The notes below the pieces were generated by a model. It searched no databases, had not been told where the DNA came from, and was given only the letters and a program-made list of their open reading frames with translations. Positions 26,208 through 35,547 of a DNA stretch of 64,000 bases are shown here, piece by piece. Both the position numbers and the translations under genes were made by a program. Numbering within the stretch: position 1 is the stretch's first letter; each line of letters starts with the position of its first letter. Source of the stretch: an uncultured Bacteroidota bacterium (lineage in GTDB: Bacteria; Bacteroidota; Bacteroidia; Chitinophagales; Chitinophagaceae); assembly GCA_946479615.1 (NCBI GenBank), contig CAMLGR010000001.1:17852-81851 (forward strand), read 5' to 3'.

Positions 26208-28235
26208 TCAATTCCTGCTTCCAATCTTCCGTTCAAATGGCGCTACCAGCAACCCTGCGCTACTTCTCAAATTCGCATCCGGGTTATCCGCCCAGGCATA
26301 ACGAATGTATTTGGGTGATGGAACAGCAGTACTATTAATGACAAGAATTTTTCCTTTGATACGTGCATCAGCCCAGACAAATTTCTTATCCTCCCCTGCG
26401 ATAGCAATGCCACGCGATGATTTTCCATCCGATGTTTTTAATTTTACCGCCGGATCAAAATGGATACTGATCGTTTTACCAGATACAGTAGCGCTCGTAG
26501 CACGAGGCGATAAAGCGGCTGACCGTTTCATAGTATGATAGACCATTTCCTCTGCCAGCAAAGCCAGCCGTTCGCCAACCGTCCGTTTATCACGCGGATG
26601 CAATTCCGCCACCTCACCGGCATCATAGGTCACTGCCATAGCCGTATTGGGCAATACCAATGCCTGTTCCTGTGCAGCGCGCAAACGTGCCCAGTCAGAT
26701 TCCGATGGCTGATCAAGCTGCGGTTGATAGTTAGGAAGTTGCACAATAAGAAACGGCAGATCGGGTTGTTTCCATTCCGACCGCCATGTAGTGATAAGTA
26801 ATTTCAACAGATCGGTATATTCATTCGCACGGCTCACATTCGATTCACCCTGGTACCAGACAATACCCGACACAGGAAAAGAAGTGAAGGGTGCGATCAT
26901 CGCATTATAGATCACGCCCGGCACTGCATAATTGGTACGACCCAGTTGCAATGGCATCGGCGCCTGTGGAAGACTTGCTTCTATTTCATACTGCCAGTCT
27001 CCTGCAAGATCCATTACCAGTTTGCGCTGCACACCTGATTGCTGCAAAGAGAAATCATCTTTATTTATTTTTTTTAATCCGCCAAGACCATATGGACTGT
27101 AGATCCTGAATGCAATGACATTTCTTCCCGGCTTGAGTGTTCCCGCTGGTATGGCATAGCTGATACTCGATAAGCCTGCTGCTTCGGGTGCTACAGATAG
27201 TTCCGCCCCGTTGATCCAGACCTTTGCTATTACGCGCATATATCCCAATGAGAAACGATCACTTTGCGCTTCCGTAGCATCGAGCTCAAGAGTGTGGCGA
27301 AACCATAACGCGCCATCGATCTTTAATTTGGCTGATTCCTGCCAGAAGCTGGGCATAGGCATGGTCTTCCATTTCGAATCATCAAAACCCGGCTTTTGCC
27401 ATCCTTCGTCCACACCTCTTGTCCCCTGTTGTATCGCTTTTCTGTCCTCGTTCCACTTTACATTTTGAATTTCCAGGTCGGTTGTTTGTTCCGCAGTCAT
27501 CAGTTCCGCTTTCTTCAGCAGGTCCTGTGCCTTTGGAAATTTGCCCGTGCTCCTGATGACATCCCGCGGAATAAATGGTTCGATGAATGCGCCGCCAAAA
27601 GCAGCATTGATAACACCGATCGGTATATTTTCTTTTTTCAATAGTTCTGTTCCGAATACATAACCCACAGCGGTAAATGCCGCTGCTGTTGCGCGCGAAC
27701 AAACAGCCCATTTCGGGTATGCCTGGTCTTTGGCCCACCAGGAAGGGCGATCGCCTGTGTTCCAACTGGCGCCGGAAGGAAAGGTAAAAATGCGCAGGGT
27801 GGGATGATCAGCATTTTTAAGTTCGGGCGTTGCATTCTTTGCACCACTGACCGTTACTCCCAGGTTCGATTGACCGGAACAGAACCAAACATCTCCTACC
27901 AATATGTCACCGACAGAAATAGATTGCCCATCACCGGTTACTTTAATGGCAATCGGCCTATTGTTGGCTGTCCGTGATGGAAAATCCACTCTCCAGTTAC
28001 CATCGCTTCCCACAGTTGTATGCTGCTCCGAACCATCAAGCGCAACAATGACAGTAGAACCTGGTTTTGCTTTTCCCCAAACCGGTATGTTTTTGTTTCG
28101 CTGCAATACCATATGATCGGAAAATACTCCGGCCAGTTCCAATCCAAATGCATTGTGACAAAGCAGGAGAAACAAAAAGATTAAACCCTTGTTATGTATG
28201 CGTGACCTGTATTTTATAAAAGATGATAGTTCCAT
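26208..28235 (-). CDS. Sialate O-acetylesterase-type SGNH hydrolase
   Basis: 675 residues from the ATG at 28235; an upstream in-frame ATG would overlap the preceding gene. A signal or anchor segment at 17-30 is followed by LELAGVFSDHMVLQR, the classical start of this family (PF03629). DVWFCSGQSNLGV carries the nucleophile Ser123, WYQGESN is the block III motif, and ELHPRDKRTVGERLA supplies the catalytic Asp/His. A galactose-binding-like sandwich is inserted between the two halves of the catalytic domain (about 330-440). It should remove acetyl esters from sugars in the periplasm. Last gene of the nine-gene SusCD operon. Confidence 0.9.
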   Translation of the reverse strand: MELSSFIKYRSRIHNKGLIFLFLLLCHNAFGLELAGVFSDHMVLQRNKNIPVWGKAKPGSTVIVALDGSEQHTTVGSDGNWRVDFPSRTANNRPIAIKVTGDGQSISVGDILVGDVWFCSGQSNLGVTVSGAKNATPELKNADHPTLRIFTFPSGASWNTGDRPSWWAKDQAYPKWAVCSRATAAAFTAVGYVFGTELLKKENIPIGVINAAFGGAFIEPFIPRDVIRSTGKFPKAQDLLKKAELMTAEQTTDLEIQNVKWNEDRKAIQQGTRGVDEGWQKPGFDDSKWKTMPMPSFWQESAKLKIDGALWFRHTLELDATEAQSDRFSLGYMRVIAKVWINGAELSVAPEAAGLSSISYAIPAGTLKPGRNVIAFRIYSPYGLGGLKKINKDDFSLQQSGVQRKLVMDLAGDWQYEIEASLPQAPMPLQLGRTNYAVPGVIYNAMIAPFTSFPVSGIVWYQGESNVSRANEYTDLLKLLITTWRSEWKQPDLPFLIVQLPNYQPQLDQPSESDWARLRAAQEQALVLPNTAMAVTYDAGEVAELHPRDKRTVGERLALLAEEMVYHTMKRSAALSPRATSATVSGKTISIHFDPAVKLKTSDGKSSRGIAIAGEDKKFVWADARIKGKILVINSTAVPSPKYIRYAWADNPDANLRSSAGLLVAPFERKIGSRN

Positions 28236-28269
28236 TTCGTTCGATTTCTTTATCAGCTGATCGTTATTA

Positions 28270-29688
28270 TTATTTTTTCCAGAATCCCAATTGTATACCC
28301 AGGTAATACGCAGCGATATAATTCCCGGTTTCACTTGTCATCGCATGACGGGTGTATTCCAGTTCGGGTATGGTTTGATCATGATGAGGATCTACCATCC
28401 AATGAAGTTTGACAAAATCCAGTCCCTCCATGATATCACGAACTACTTCTTCTATATAAGGGATTGGCTGGCCGCCATCTTTAATATACATAAGATAGAT
28501 CAATGGCAAACGTGAAGTAGCATCGGGCCAGTAAATGCGATGCGGGTAACGTCCATATGCATAGACTTCGCTGTTCACCAGATCTTCATGAGAAAAAGTT
28601 GGGAGTACTGTTTGCAACGGCCGCCATACATATTGTGAATCCACGAGTTTAACTTCGACATAATAGTAATGACTACCATATTCTTTATCATACCCTATTA
28701 TGCTTTGTTCCAATGCCCGCTTCCAGGCGGCAAGGTATTCCGGCTTATGTTGCGGCCTCAATGCACAAAGTATATCCAGTTGTAAAGGCGCAAACACATT
28801 GATCGAATATTCAGATACTCTTCTCCAGTTGTCAAAATACCCTGGATTGGCTTCCAGTTGTGTATCATATAAAGTAACAGACCGGCTGCTTAGTTCACCA
28901 TGTTCGGCTTCTATTCGATCGGCAACGGCCAGGTATTTTTTATCTTTCGTGATATCGTAAGCGACGAGGTTGATTGTTTTAAACATCCGCATAAATGTTG
29001 CTCCCTTTCGCATATCCCATACATGAGGACCTGATAAGATCGTATAGTTGATACGCTCCCAATAGGAAGCAATAGCGGGAATGATTTTTCTGATCCATGC
29101 AGCCTGCTCTGCATTTGCATAGGGAAGAAAAGCCCATAGCCCATGTACAATGGTAATATTCTGATCGGGACTGGAAAAATCCTGCAACTTTTCACCAAAG
29201 GGTTTACAGATCCATCCAAAACGATCGGGGCCGGCCAATGCAGCAATTGCCTGTATGCCTTTCAATGCACGTTGGCATTCATCCAACGCAGCTTTTTGTT
29301 TCGTGATCTTATACCTGTAAACCTGCGAAAGAAGATAGCCCCCGCTGAATTGCGAGCTGTTCTCATTGTTGAGCCAGTCGGCGCCTGTTACTTTTGGAGG
29401 TTCTCCTTTTACATTCACCTTGAACGGCGGCACCGATTGATTGATAAAATCGGATGGCAGCCAGGGACGAAGAATACCATTAAGATCTCCATCATAAGGC
29501 AATGCAGTAGGAATTATTTTTTTTCCATAATGATCTGTCTCCACGTGCCGTTGAATGATAGCCATTTTTTGCTGTAATGGCATCGATGCACGAAGATTCA
29601 GGATGGATGGTTTTGCAGTGGTTTGAGCCGATACTACACCTGCAATCAATAGAAAAAAGGGTGATAAGAATACTTTGCTTTTGTTCAT
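28270..29688 (-). CDS. Secreted protein of unknown function, paralogue A
   Basis: 472 residues with a signal peptide ending in VVSAQ. The body looks all-helical and may be an alpha/alpha toroid as in some glycosidases and lyases. Notable blocks are ADWLNNENSS, GPDRFGWICKPFGEKLQDF near 150, SPDQN, and HWMVDPHHDQTIPE near 430, the last rich in residues fit for catalysis. A close paralogue (about two thirds identical by eye) is at 50158-51591 in another operon. No family is recognised. Position between an alpha/beta hydrolase and the acetylesterase suggests a role in cutting or debranching the same glycan. Confidence 0.75.
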   Translation of the reverse strand: MNKSKVFLSPFFLLIAGVVSAQTTAKPSILNLRASMPLQQKMAIIQRHVETDHYGKKIIPTALPYDGDLNGILRPWLPSDFINQSVPPFKVNVKGEPPKVTGADWLNNENSSQFSGGYLLSQVYRYKITKQKAALDECQRALKGIQAIAALAGPDRFGWICKPFGEKLQDFSSPDQNITIVHGLWAFLPYANAEQAAWIRKIIPAIASYWERINYTILSGPHVWDMRKGATFMRMFKTINLVAYDITKDKKYLAVADRIEAEHGELSSRSVTLYDTQLEANPGYFDNWRRVSEYSINVFAPLQLDILCALRPQHKPEYLAAWKRALEQSIIGYDKEYGSHYYYVEVKLVDSQYVWRPLQTVLPTFSHEDLVNSEVYAYGRYPHRIYWPDATSRLPLIYLMYIKDGGQPIPYIEEVVRDIMEGLDFVKLHWMVDPHHDQTIPELEYTRHAMTSETGNYIAAYYLGIQLGFWKK

Positions 29689-29722
29689 CAGAAATAATTA
29701 TGCCTGTATTAAATATCGTTGA

Positions 29723-30571
29723 TTAATTGGTTTTACTCTTCCATATATCCAGCAACCAGTTCACCGAACGGTCCACCGATCCTTTGGGTGTGGTATGTCC
29801 TTTCGGCTCCAGCATCACGTTCAGTTCCATTCTTGCCGGGCTGTTGATCGCACGTTGCGCCTGTCTTAACCTTTTTGCGAAATCGACCATCAGGTCGGTG
29901 CCTACCCTTTCATCACGGTCGCCGATCACGAACCATACATCTTTGGTCGCGAGTGAATCCAACTGATTATCGAGATCATAAACCGGAAGTATGTCTTTTT
30001 CAGGAATAGTTATAAACTCGCGGACAGCTGTCAGTTTCGTAACCGGCGCATACGCCACTACTGATCTTATTCTATGTTCGGAAGCTGCAAACTGGAGTGC
30101 AAGATATCCTCCGCGCGAACTGCCGGCTGCATAAATATTTTTTTCATCAGCGATCCCTTTGCGGAGAAGGTATTCAAGTATATCCTTCATCCGCCGGTTA
30201 TTGAAAGAAATAATATCTTCTCCTTTCCTGATCGCTTCGGCCCATCCGGTCAGACCTGCAAACGAGGTATCTTTTTGTAGTTTACCATGATAAGGAAGAT
30301 CAAGCGATACACATACCCATCCATTCTCTCTTGCCAGCCTGTTGCCACACTGACGGAAGTATTCCGTACCAAGCGTTTCATCTATACTGCTGGCGAGAAT
30401 AAATAGTACAGGCGCCGGTTTTGTTCGATTGTTACCGCCCCATAAGCCAAACTCTGTGCCGTTACCCGTAATAAAATGCCGTACACTATCTTTTACCTGT
30501 GCAGGTTGAGCCTGCATACTTAGATGAATAACGATAAGAAGCCCCGGCAGGAAAAAATATTTCACTCTCAT
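29723..30571 (-). CDS. Alpha/beta hydrolase, esterase-like
   Basis: 282 residues with a signal peptide ending near MQAQ (18-21). The nucleophile elbow is AAGSSRGG with Ser152, the acid is likely Asp in VIGDRDERVG near 222, and the catalytic His is in LEPKGHTTPK near 256. The layout is that of a prolyl-oligopeptidase-like or acetyl-xylan-type esterase of the periplasm. Co-transcribed with GMC and SusCD genes; it may remove acyl or feruloyl-like groups from the glycan (inference). Confidence 0.8.
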   Translation of the reverse strand: MRVKYFFLPGLLIVIHLSMQAQPAQVKDSVRHFITGNGTEFGLWGGNNRTKPAPVLFILASSIDETLGTEYFRQCGNRLARENGWVCVSLDLPYHGKLQKDTSFAGLTGWAEAIRKGEDIISFNNRRMKDILEYLLRKGIADEKNIYAAGSSRGGYLALQFAASEHRIRSVVAYAPVTKLTAVREFITIPEKDILPVYDLDNQLDSLATKDVWFVIGDRDERVGTDLMVDFAKRLRQAQRAINSPARMELNVMLEPKGHTTPKGSVDRSVNWLLDIWKSKTN

Positions 30572-30599
30572 TACAATAGTCTCCCTTGAAATTTACACA

Positions 30600-31286
30600 T
30601 TAATCATCCCATACCATCATCTGGCCGCGTTCGCTGTTCTTCAGACATTGCGATAGCAGTTTTTCATCATAGGATAATCCATATTGCTTTAACACATCTT
30701 CCGGGACACCATCCCAGCTATTGGGTGTATTACCCACATAACCAAGATCGTCGATCCCCATTTTACTGGTGAAGAAACCGGTCGCGGTAAGATTACGCAT
30801 CATGGTAAAGAAATTGGCGCCGGCCCTGTTTTCCGGTTTCACCTGTTCAGGATAAGCGATCAGTTCCACCAGTTCGAGTTGCTGTTCTTTAGTTGCATCT
30901 GCAAATGATTTTTCAAACATCCTGAAAGATTTCATATCGATCCATCTCAATCCGCCACGAACAGGCGTCTGCAGGTCGGGGATGTCCTTCATCATAAATT
31001 CGATAAATTCAGGAACTTTCGCATCGGTGGCGCTGCCTGAATGTTCATCGGCAGGTATGATGATATCACATAATACAGATACCGTTGTCATTTCTGCATC
31101 CGTAAAAAAGCGTTCCTTCATCAGTCGTTCATCATGGGCCGCTTCTTCTGCTGTACGGCCATAGTCACCGCCGGTGTTTGATACCGTTGCTTTTATTTCT
31201 TTCTTATCATCTTTGCAACCATTCAGCAGGGTTACTCCACCTAAAGAACCGAGGGCAATATATTTCAATGATTTCCGCCTGTCCAT
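30600..31286 (-). CDS. Gluconate 2-dehydrogenase subunit 3 family Tat lipoprotein
   Basis: 228 residues. The N-terminus MDRRKSLKYIALGSLGG has a twin-arginine motif and the region ends in LLNGC, so Cys24 may be lipidated after Tat export. The rest is the helical gluconate_2-DH_3 domain (PF13618), with FTDAEMTTVSVLCDIIIPADEHSGSA as its conserved start. It is the small partner of the GMC oxidoreductase encoded 18 bases upstream. It probably carries the flavoprotein across the inner membrane and anchors it. No cytochrome c subunit is encoded nearby. Confidence 0.88.
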   Translation of the reverse strand: MDRRKSLKYIALGSLGGVTLLNGCKDDKKEIKATVSNTGGDYGRTAEEAAHDERLMKERFFTDAEMTTVSVLCDIIIPADEHSGSATDAKVPEFIEFMMKDIPDLQTPVRGGLRWIDMKSFRMFEKSFADATKEQQLELVELIAYPEQVKPENRAGANFFTMMRNLTATGFFTSKMGIDDLGYVGNTPNSWDGVPEDVLKQYGLSYDEKLLSQCLKNSERGQMMVWDD

Positions 31287-31304
31287 AGTATTCGTTTAGG
31301 GTTA

Positions 31305-33044
31305 CTATAAATTCTGTTTTTTTAACTGGTCAATGATAAATTCAGAGGTACGCATGGATAAGGCAAGAATGGTCCAGGTAGGATTTTTTTCTGCCTGCGA
31401 AACAAACGATCCTCCATCCACCACAAATAAATTCTTCACATCATGTGCCTGGCTGTATTTATTGAGCGCTGATGTTTTCGGATCAGTACCCATTCGCACT
31501 GTTCCTACTTCGTGAATGGTTTTACCAGGATTAAACAACCCGAATTTTTGTTCCAGTCCCGGCTTTACTCCATTAGGCACAGCACCCATTTCATGAATAA
31601 TGGCTTCGAATGTATCCTGCATATGCGAAGCCTGCTTGATCTCCTGGTCACTCCATTTATAATTGAACCGGAGAACAGGAATGCCATATTTATCTACCAC
31701 ATTCGGATCGATCTCGCAATAGTTATCAGCACGTGCTACACTGGCACCTCTTCCACTGAAAGATATAGTGGCTCCGTAAAAACGGCGGTAATCATCCTTT
31801 AACGAAGCGCCAAATCCACCGGCACGTTTTGTTTTACCATCCTTCGTAGGATATTTTCCATTGAGCGCATTGATGCCCCAGCCAAATCCATAAAGCGGCA
31901 TAGCCATTCCACCACCAAGTTCGATATGATACCCCCTTGCAAAATCGAGTTTTTTATTATCCAGCCACCAGGGAATATACATGTGCATACCGGCGATACC
32001 ATCTTCATTGTACCGCTTGCGATCCATCAGGGCAGGAACAAATGCGCTGCGCGATGATCCGGTTGAATCATGAAGATACTTTCCTACGACACCACTCGAA
32101 TTGGCAAGGCCATTCGGATGTTTCGCCGATTTTGAATTGAGCAGCAGACGCGCCGATTCGCAGGCGCTGGCAGCCAGTATCACTACTTTTGCATTGACCT
32201 TGTATTCTTTACTGTCTGTTTTATCGATATATAAAACACCGGTTGCTTTTCCTGTTTTATCAGTCAGCACTTCGCGCACCATGGCATTGACATAGATATC
32301 AGCATGACCGGATTTTCGTGCCGGTTTTACCAATACCGATGAAGAAGAAAAATCTCCATACACCATACAACTGCGATTGCATTGCGCACAAAAAAAACAG
32401 GCGCCCCGTTCTTTATTAATCGGCCGGGTAAGAATGGATAACCTCGACGGGATAACAGGAATATTCAAACCCGTAGCTGCTTTTTTGATCATCAGTTCAT
32501 GCAACCGGGGTTTGGGAGGCGGAAGGAAATAACCATCCGGTTCATTCGGCATTCCTTCTTTCGAACCGAATACACCAATGAGTTTATCGACCTTATCGTA
32601 ATACGGCTTTACATCTTCATACGTGATCGGCCAGTCATCCCCCAATCCATCGATACTGCGTTTCCTGAAATCATCAGGACCAAAACGAAGGGAAATACGT
32701 CCCCAATGATTGGTACGGCCACCCATCATTCTTGAACGGTACCAGTCAAATTCTGTTCCCGCTACTTTTGTATAGGGTTCGCCATCTATTTTCCACCCAC
32801 CCAATGAAGCCGTAAATTCTCCCAGGTCGCGAACAGAGTTATGACCACGGCGCGGCGATTGCCAGGGCCATTTCAATTGTGTTTGTTGTTTGGGATTGGC
32901 AGGATCGAAATCAGGTCCTGCTTCCAGCAATGCTATTTTTAATCCTGCATCCGTCAACACTTTCGCGGCCATACCTCCTCCTGCACCTGATCCTACAATC
33001 AATACATCGTATAATCCGCCTTTTTCCAGAATTTCAAACCCCAT
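31305..33044 (-). CDS. GMC family FAD-dependent oxidoreductase
   Basis: 579 residues. DVLIVGSGAGGGMAA at 13-27 binds FAD, GRTNHWGRISLRF near 109 and the C-terminal GTVRMGTDPKTSALN with HDVKNLFVVDGGSFVSQAEKNPTWTILAL are GMC family motifs; the C-terminal part has the catalytic Asn. A cluster of Cys at about 217-226 (CFFCAQCNRSC) recalls the 3Fe-4S ligands of gluconate and FAD-glucose dehydrogenases. It should oxidise a sugar, probably at C3, to a keto-sugar. No own signal peptide; likely exported with subunit 3. Confidence 0.88.
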   Translation of the reverse strand: MGFEILEKGGLYDVLIVGSGAGGGMAAKVLTDAGLKIALLEAGPDFDPANPKQQTQLKWPWQSPRRGHNSVRDLGEFTASLGGWKIDGEPYTKVAGTEFDWYRSRMMGGRTNHWGRISLRFGPDDFRKRSIDGLGDDWPITYEDVKPYYDKVDKLIGVFGSKEGMPNEPDGYFLPPPKPRLHELMIKKAATGLNIPVIPSRLSILTRPINKERGACFFCAQCNRSCMVYGDFSSSSVLVKPARKSGHADIYVNAMVREVLTDKTGKATGVLYIDKTDSKEYKVNAKVVILAASACESARLLLNSKSAKHPNGLANSSGVVGKYLHDSTGSSRSAFVPALMDRKRYNEDGIAGMHMYIPWWLDNKKLDFARGYHIELGGGMAMPLYGFGWGINALNGKYPTKDGKTKRAGGFGASLKDDYRRFYGATISFSGRGASVARADNYCEIDPNVVDKYGIPVLRFNYKWSDQEIKQASHMQDTFEAIIHEMGAVPNGVKPGLEQKFGLFNPGKTIHEVGTVRMGTDPKTSALNKYSQAHDVKNLFVVDGGSFVSQAEKNPTWTILALSMRTSEFIIDQLKKQNL

Positions 33045-33056
33045 AAAAATTTAGTT

Positions 33057-34514
33057 TCATTTATTTTTCTTCCCGGCCGCTATTACCCCCTGGAAGTATT
33101 GTTTGAGTATTGAATTATCAAGCGGCATCCTATTTATATCAGCACCTGCCATAATATTTTTCTTTTTAAAAGGAGTTGGAGATTCGGGCGCTGCCAGCCA
33201 AATGGATTTTTTATCCTGTGTCAGCTTTCTATAAGCAGGGATATTGTTCAGTTGCGTTGAATACCTTGTATTACCCAATGTAAAACTACCATTGTAAATG
33301 TTTCCCGCTGCTGCCCATTCATTGCCGGTTGCAACAAGATTATTTGTACCTCCTATTATTGTATTGGATATATCCGCGCTCTTTCCTTTCAGCGACAGGT
33401 TCAGGTTATAGAAAGAACAATCTTTTGCAAAAAAATCGGTTGGTCCATCCATCTTCATCACTGTATCCCTGTCTTTATTTCCATACATCAGCACGTTATC
33501 CATTTTAACATCCATATGACCATCTGCTTTCTGCGTAGTCATGAATAAAGGAGTTGTTGAATTGCATAAGACCAGCACATTTTTTATGGAATGCGCTGCT
33601 TCCCCGCTCTTTTCATTTATAAAGAATATGTCCGTGCCCACGCAATCTTTGATAACCACTCCGTCGTAAGTTGTAAAACTGTTCCCGCTGTCTGCAATAC
33701 CTGTAGCATTTCCAATGGAGACGAAACCGCGTACATCGAATTGAGAAGAAGCGTGTGCACTGATTCCATCATCACCACAATAATGACTTTGTATATTTTC
33801 CAGTATGATATGGTGATTGACGCCGGTTAAACCAAACCCATCGTTGTAGACATGCGTACAAATAAGGTTCCTGATCGTGATGTAACTTGTATTCCCGGAT
33901 ACAGCAACTGCATTGGAACGCACCGGTTGTTCGATCCTGCAATCAGCTAATTTTTTTGCCGGGTTTATTTTAAGATAGAAGGTACTGTCACTGTCAGTGA
34001 ACGTCCATTCATTTTCTTTTAAGTCAGCAGGATTTTTAAAATCAGCGCAGGGGCCTTTGCGGGATCTTCCCATGCGGCACATTTCCCCGTCAAATAAGAA
34101 ATAATAGATCCGCATGAAATCACTGACAAACCGGTTGGCCTTGTAAAAAACACTGTTTTTATAAAGTCCCGGCCCTGCCTGTTCCCATTGTGTAAGATCG
34201 AGTGGCTGGCATCCTGACAAGGTAGAACCATTTCCTTCTATCGTGATACGCTGATCTGCCGTACCATTTACATTGGCCAATACCAGCGATTCCTGGTAAG
34301 GTGATCCCGTATTGGCAAGACGAACGATATCGCCAGGTTTTACAACAGCAATAGCTTTCCGGATCGTCCGGAAAGCTTTGCCAGGTTCGAGGCCCGTATT
34401 AGTATCTGAACCGTTCTGGTTGTTTACATAAATATCTGAAGCAGCCGACAGGTATGATGAAAAAAGCAATACGGCTATGCACCATGCTATTTTGGGTATA
34501 GTATTATTTTTCAT
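33057..34514 (-). CDS. Right-handed beta-helix protein
   Basis: 485 residues with a signal peptide ending near SAAS. The start IYVNNQNGSDTNTGLEPGKAFRTIRKAIAVVKPGDIV is the DUF1565-like opening of many parallel beta-helix proteins. The core (about 180-430) has short repeating strands with ITIRNLICTHVYNDGFGLTGVNHHIILENIQ as an example. Such folds occur in polysaccharide lyases, GH28 and carbohydrate epimerases. Catalytic residues cannot be fixed from sequence; ITI and HYCGDDGISAH near 243 resemble an active groove. Part of the SusCD operon, so a glycan-active role is likely. Confidence 0.78.
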   Translation of the reverse strand: MKNNTIPKIAWCIAVLLFSSYLSAASDIYVNNQNGSDTNTGLEPGKAFRTIRKAIAVVKPGDIVRLANTGSPYQESLVLANVNGTADQRITIEGNGSTLSGCQPLDLTQWEQAGPGLYKNSVFYKANRFVSDFMRIYYFLFDGEMCRMGRSRKGPCADFKNPADLKENEWTFTDSDSTFYLKINPAKKLADCRIEQPVRSNAVAVSGNTSYITIRNLICTHVYNDGFGLTGVNHHIILENIQSHYCGDDGISAHASSQFDVRGFVSIGNATGIADSGNSFTTYDGVVIKDCVGTDIFFINEKSGEAAHSIKNVLVLCNSTTPLFMTTQKADGHMDVKMDNVLMYGNKDRDTVMKMDGPTDFFAKDCSFYNLNLSLKGKSADISNTIIGGTNNLVATGNEWAAAGNIYNGSFTLGNTRYSTQLNNIPAYRKLTQDKKSIWLAAPESPTPFKKKNIMAGADINRMPLDNSILKQYFQGVIAAGKKNK

Positions 34515-34572
34515 TAGAACGGCAAGAAATTTAAACGTTATACCGGGTAATGGTATTCAAAAAAATATCCCG

Positions 34573-35529
34573 TTAAGGAACGATCGTAATATCCATCGAT
34601 CTTACTACCTGTTTTTGCTCATCTGAATTAGCATTGATCGCTACGAAATAAACTTTATAGGTACCTGCTTTGGTATACTTGTAAGTATATCTTGTCACAG
34701 TCGGGTTCGCTACACCTTTTATCGCAATCGGGAAATCAGGCCCGTTGTCGATAACACCGGAATTGAATGCTTTGCTCACCGCCCATGTTTCTGTCTGCGG
34801 GTCATTGGTTGGAGTAAATGTATTTCCCTGTAAAGTTACCCGTGTAGGTATAACAGCAGATAATGTAGTGGCAGAAGTACTTCCTTCCACGATCCTGAAT
34901 CCTGAATTGGTCATATCACCCATAGCCAGGTTACCTACTGTAGATGTGCCCGTCAATGAAAAGGTCTGGATCATCCAGGTACGGGCTGCTCCATTCACCG
35001 CCTGTGGCTGGGTAATATATTTAAATGCGATATACAAAGGTTTTCCTGCTACCACTAAATCCGAAAGGCTTTTTGCGCCGGATGCAAGGAAGGTAGCAGT
35101 TGTTCCGTATGCAAAACGGCTGGTGATATCTGTCCAGGTAGCCGCTTTGATATCTTTCAACGGCGGCTGCAAGGTATCATTATAGATACCATTGAAATCT
35201 GTTGATACCAGTACGGTCAACTGGTTGGTTTGTGTGCCACCTGTCACAGCCGAAGTGAAGGACATAGTTGGATTGGTGATATCGATCGTACGGCCATCTT
35301 TATATGCATATTCACGATACAGTTCACCGGTATAAACAGAAATGATATCTGCCTTGCCGGTGAAATCGAAGTTGACATCCTCGTTGACTTTGAATGTATT
35401 TCCCGGTGCGAGAGCTACATTAAAATCAGGTGTGCCGCGGTTGACATCCAGTTTTATGTCTTTCTTGCAGGATGCTAACAGCAAAAGAGCAAATGATGAT
35501 ATATATAAGCTACGTTTCATTTTTTTCAT
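34573..35529 (-). CDS. DUF5017 surface lipoprotein
   Basis: 318 residues; the lipoprotein signal ends in LLLASC with Cys21 (a start three codons later is equally possible). The body matches the DUF5017 family: an N-terminal PKD-like domain (NEDVNFDFTGKADIISVYTGELYREYAY) and a C-terminal jelly-roll-like part that ends in TKAGTYKVYFVAINANS. The family lies downstream of susD in many Bacteroidota loci and takes the place of SusE/SusF as an outer glycan-binding protein. Gap of 18 bases to susD. Confidence 0.85.
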   Translation of the reverse strand: MKKMKRSLYISSFALLLLASCKKDIKLDVNRGTPDFNVALAPGNTFKVNEDVNFDFTGKADIISVYTGELYREYAYKDGRTIDITNPTMSFTSAVTGGTQTNQLTVLVSTDFNGIYNDTLQPPLKDIKAATWTDITSRFAYGTTATFLASGAKSLSDLVVAGKPLYIAFKYITQPQAVNGAARTWMIQTFSLTGTSTVGNLAMGDMTNSGFRIVEGSTSATTLSAVIPTRVTLQGNTFTPTNDPQTETWAVSKAFNSGVIDNGPDFPIAIKGVANPTVTRYTYKYTKAGTYKVYFVAINANSDEQKQVVRSMDITIVP

Positions 35530-35547
35530 TTTTTAAAGAATCAAATA

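Noticed and set aside
28236..28334. N-terminal extension of the acetylesterase
   Set aside because: It would overlap the end of the preceding gene and put extra residues before the signal segment.
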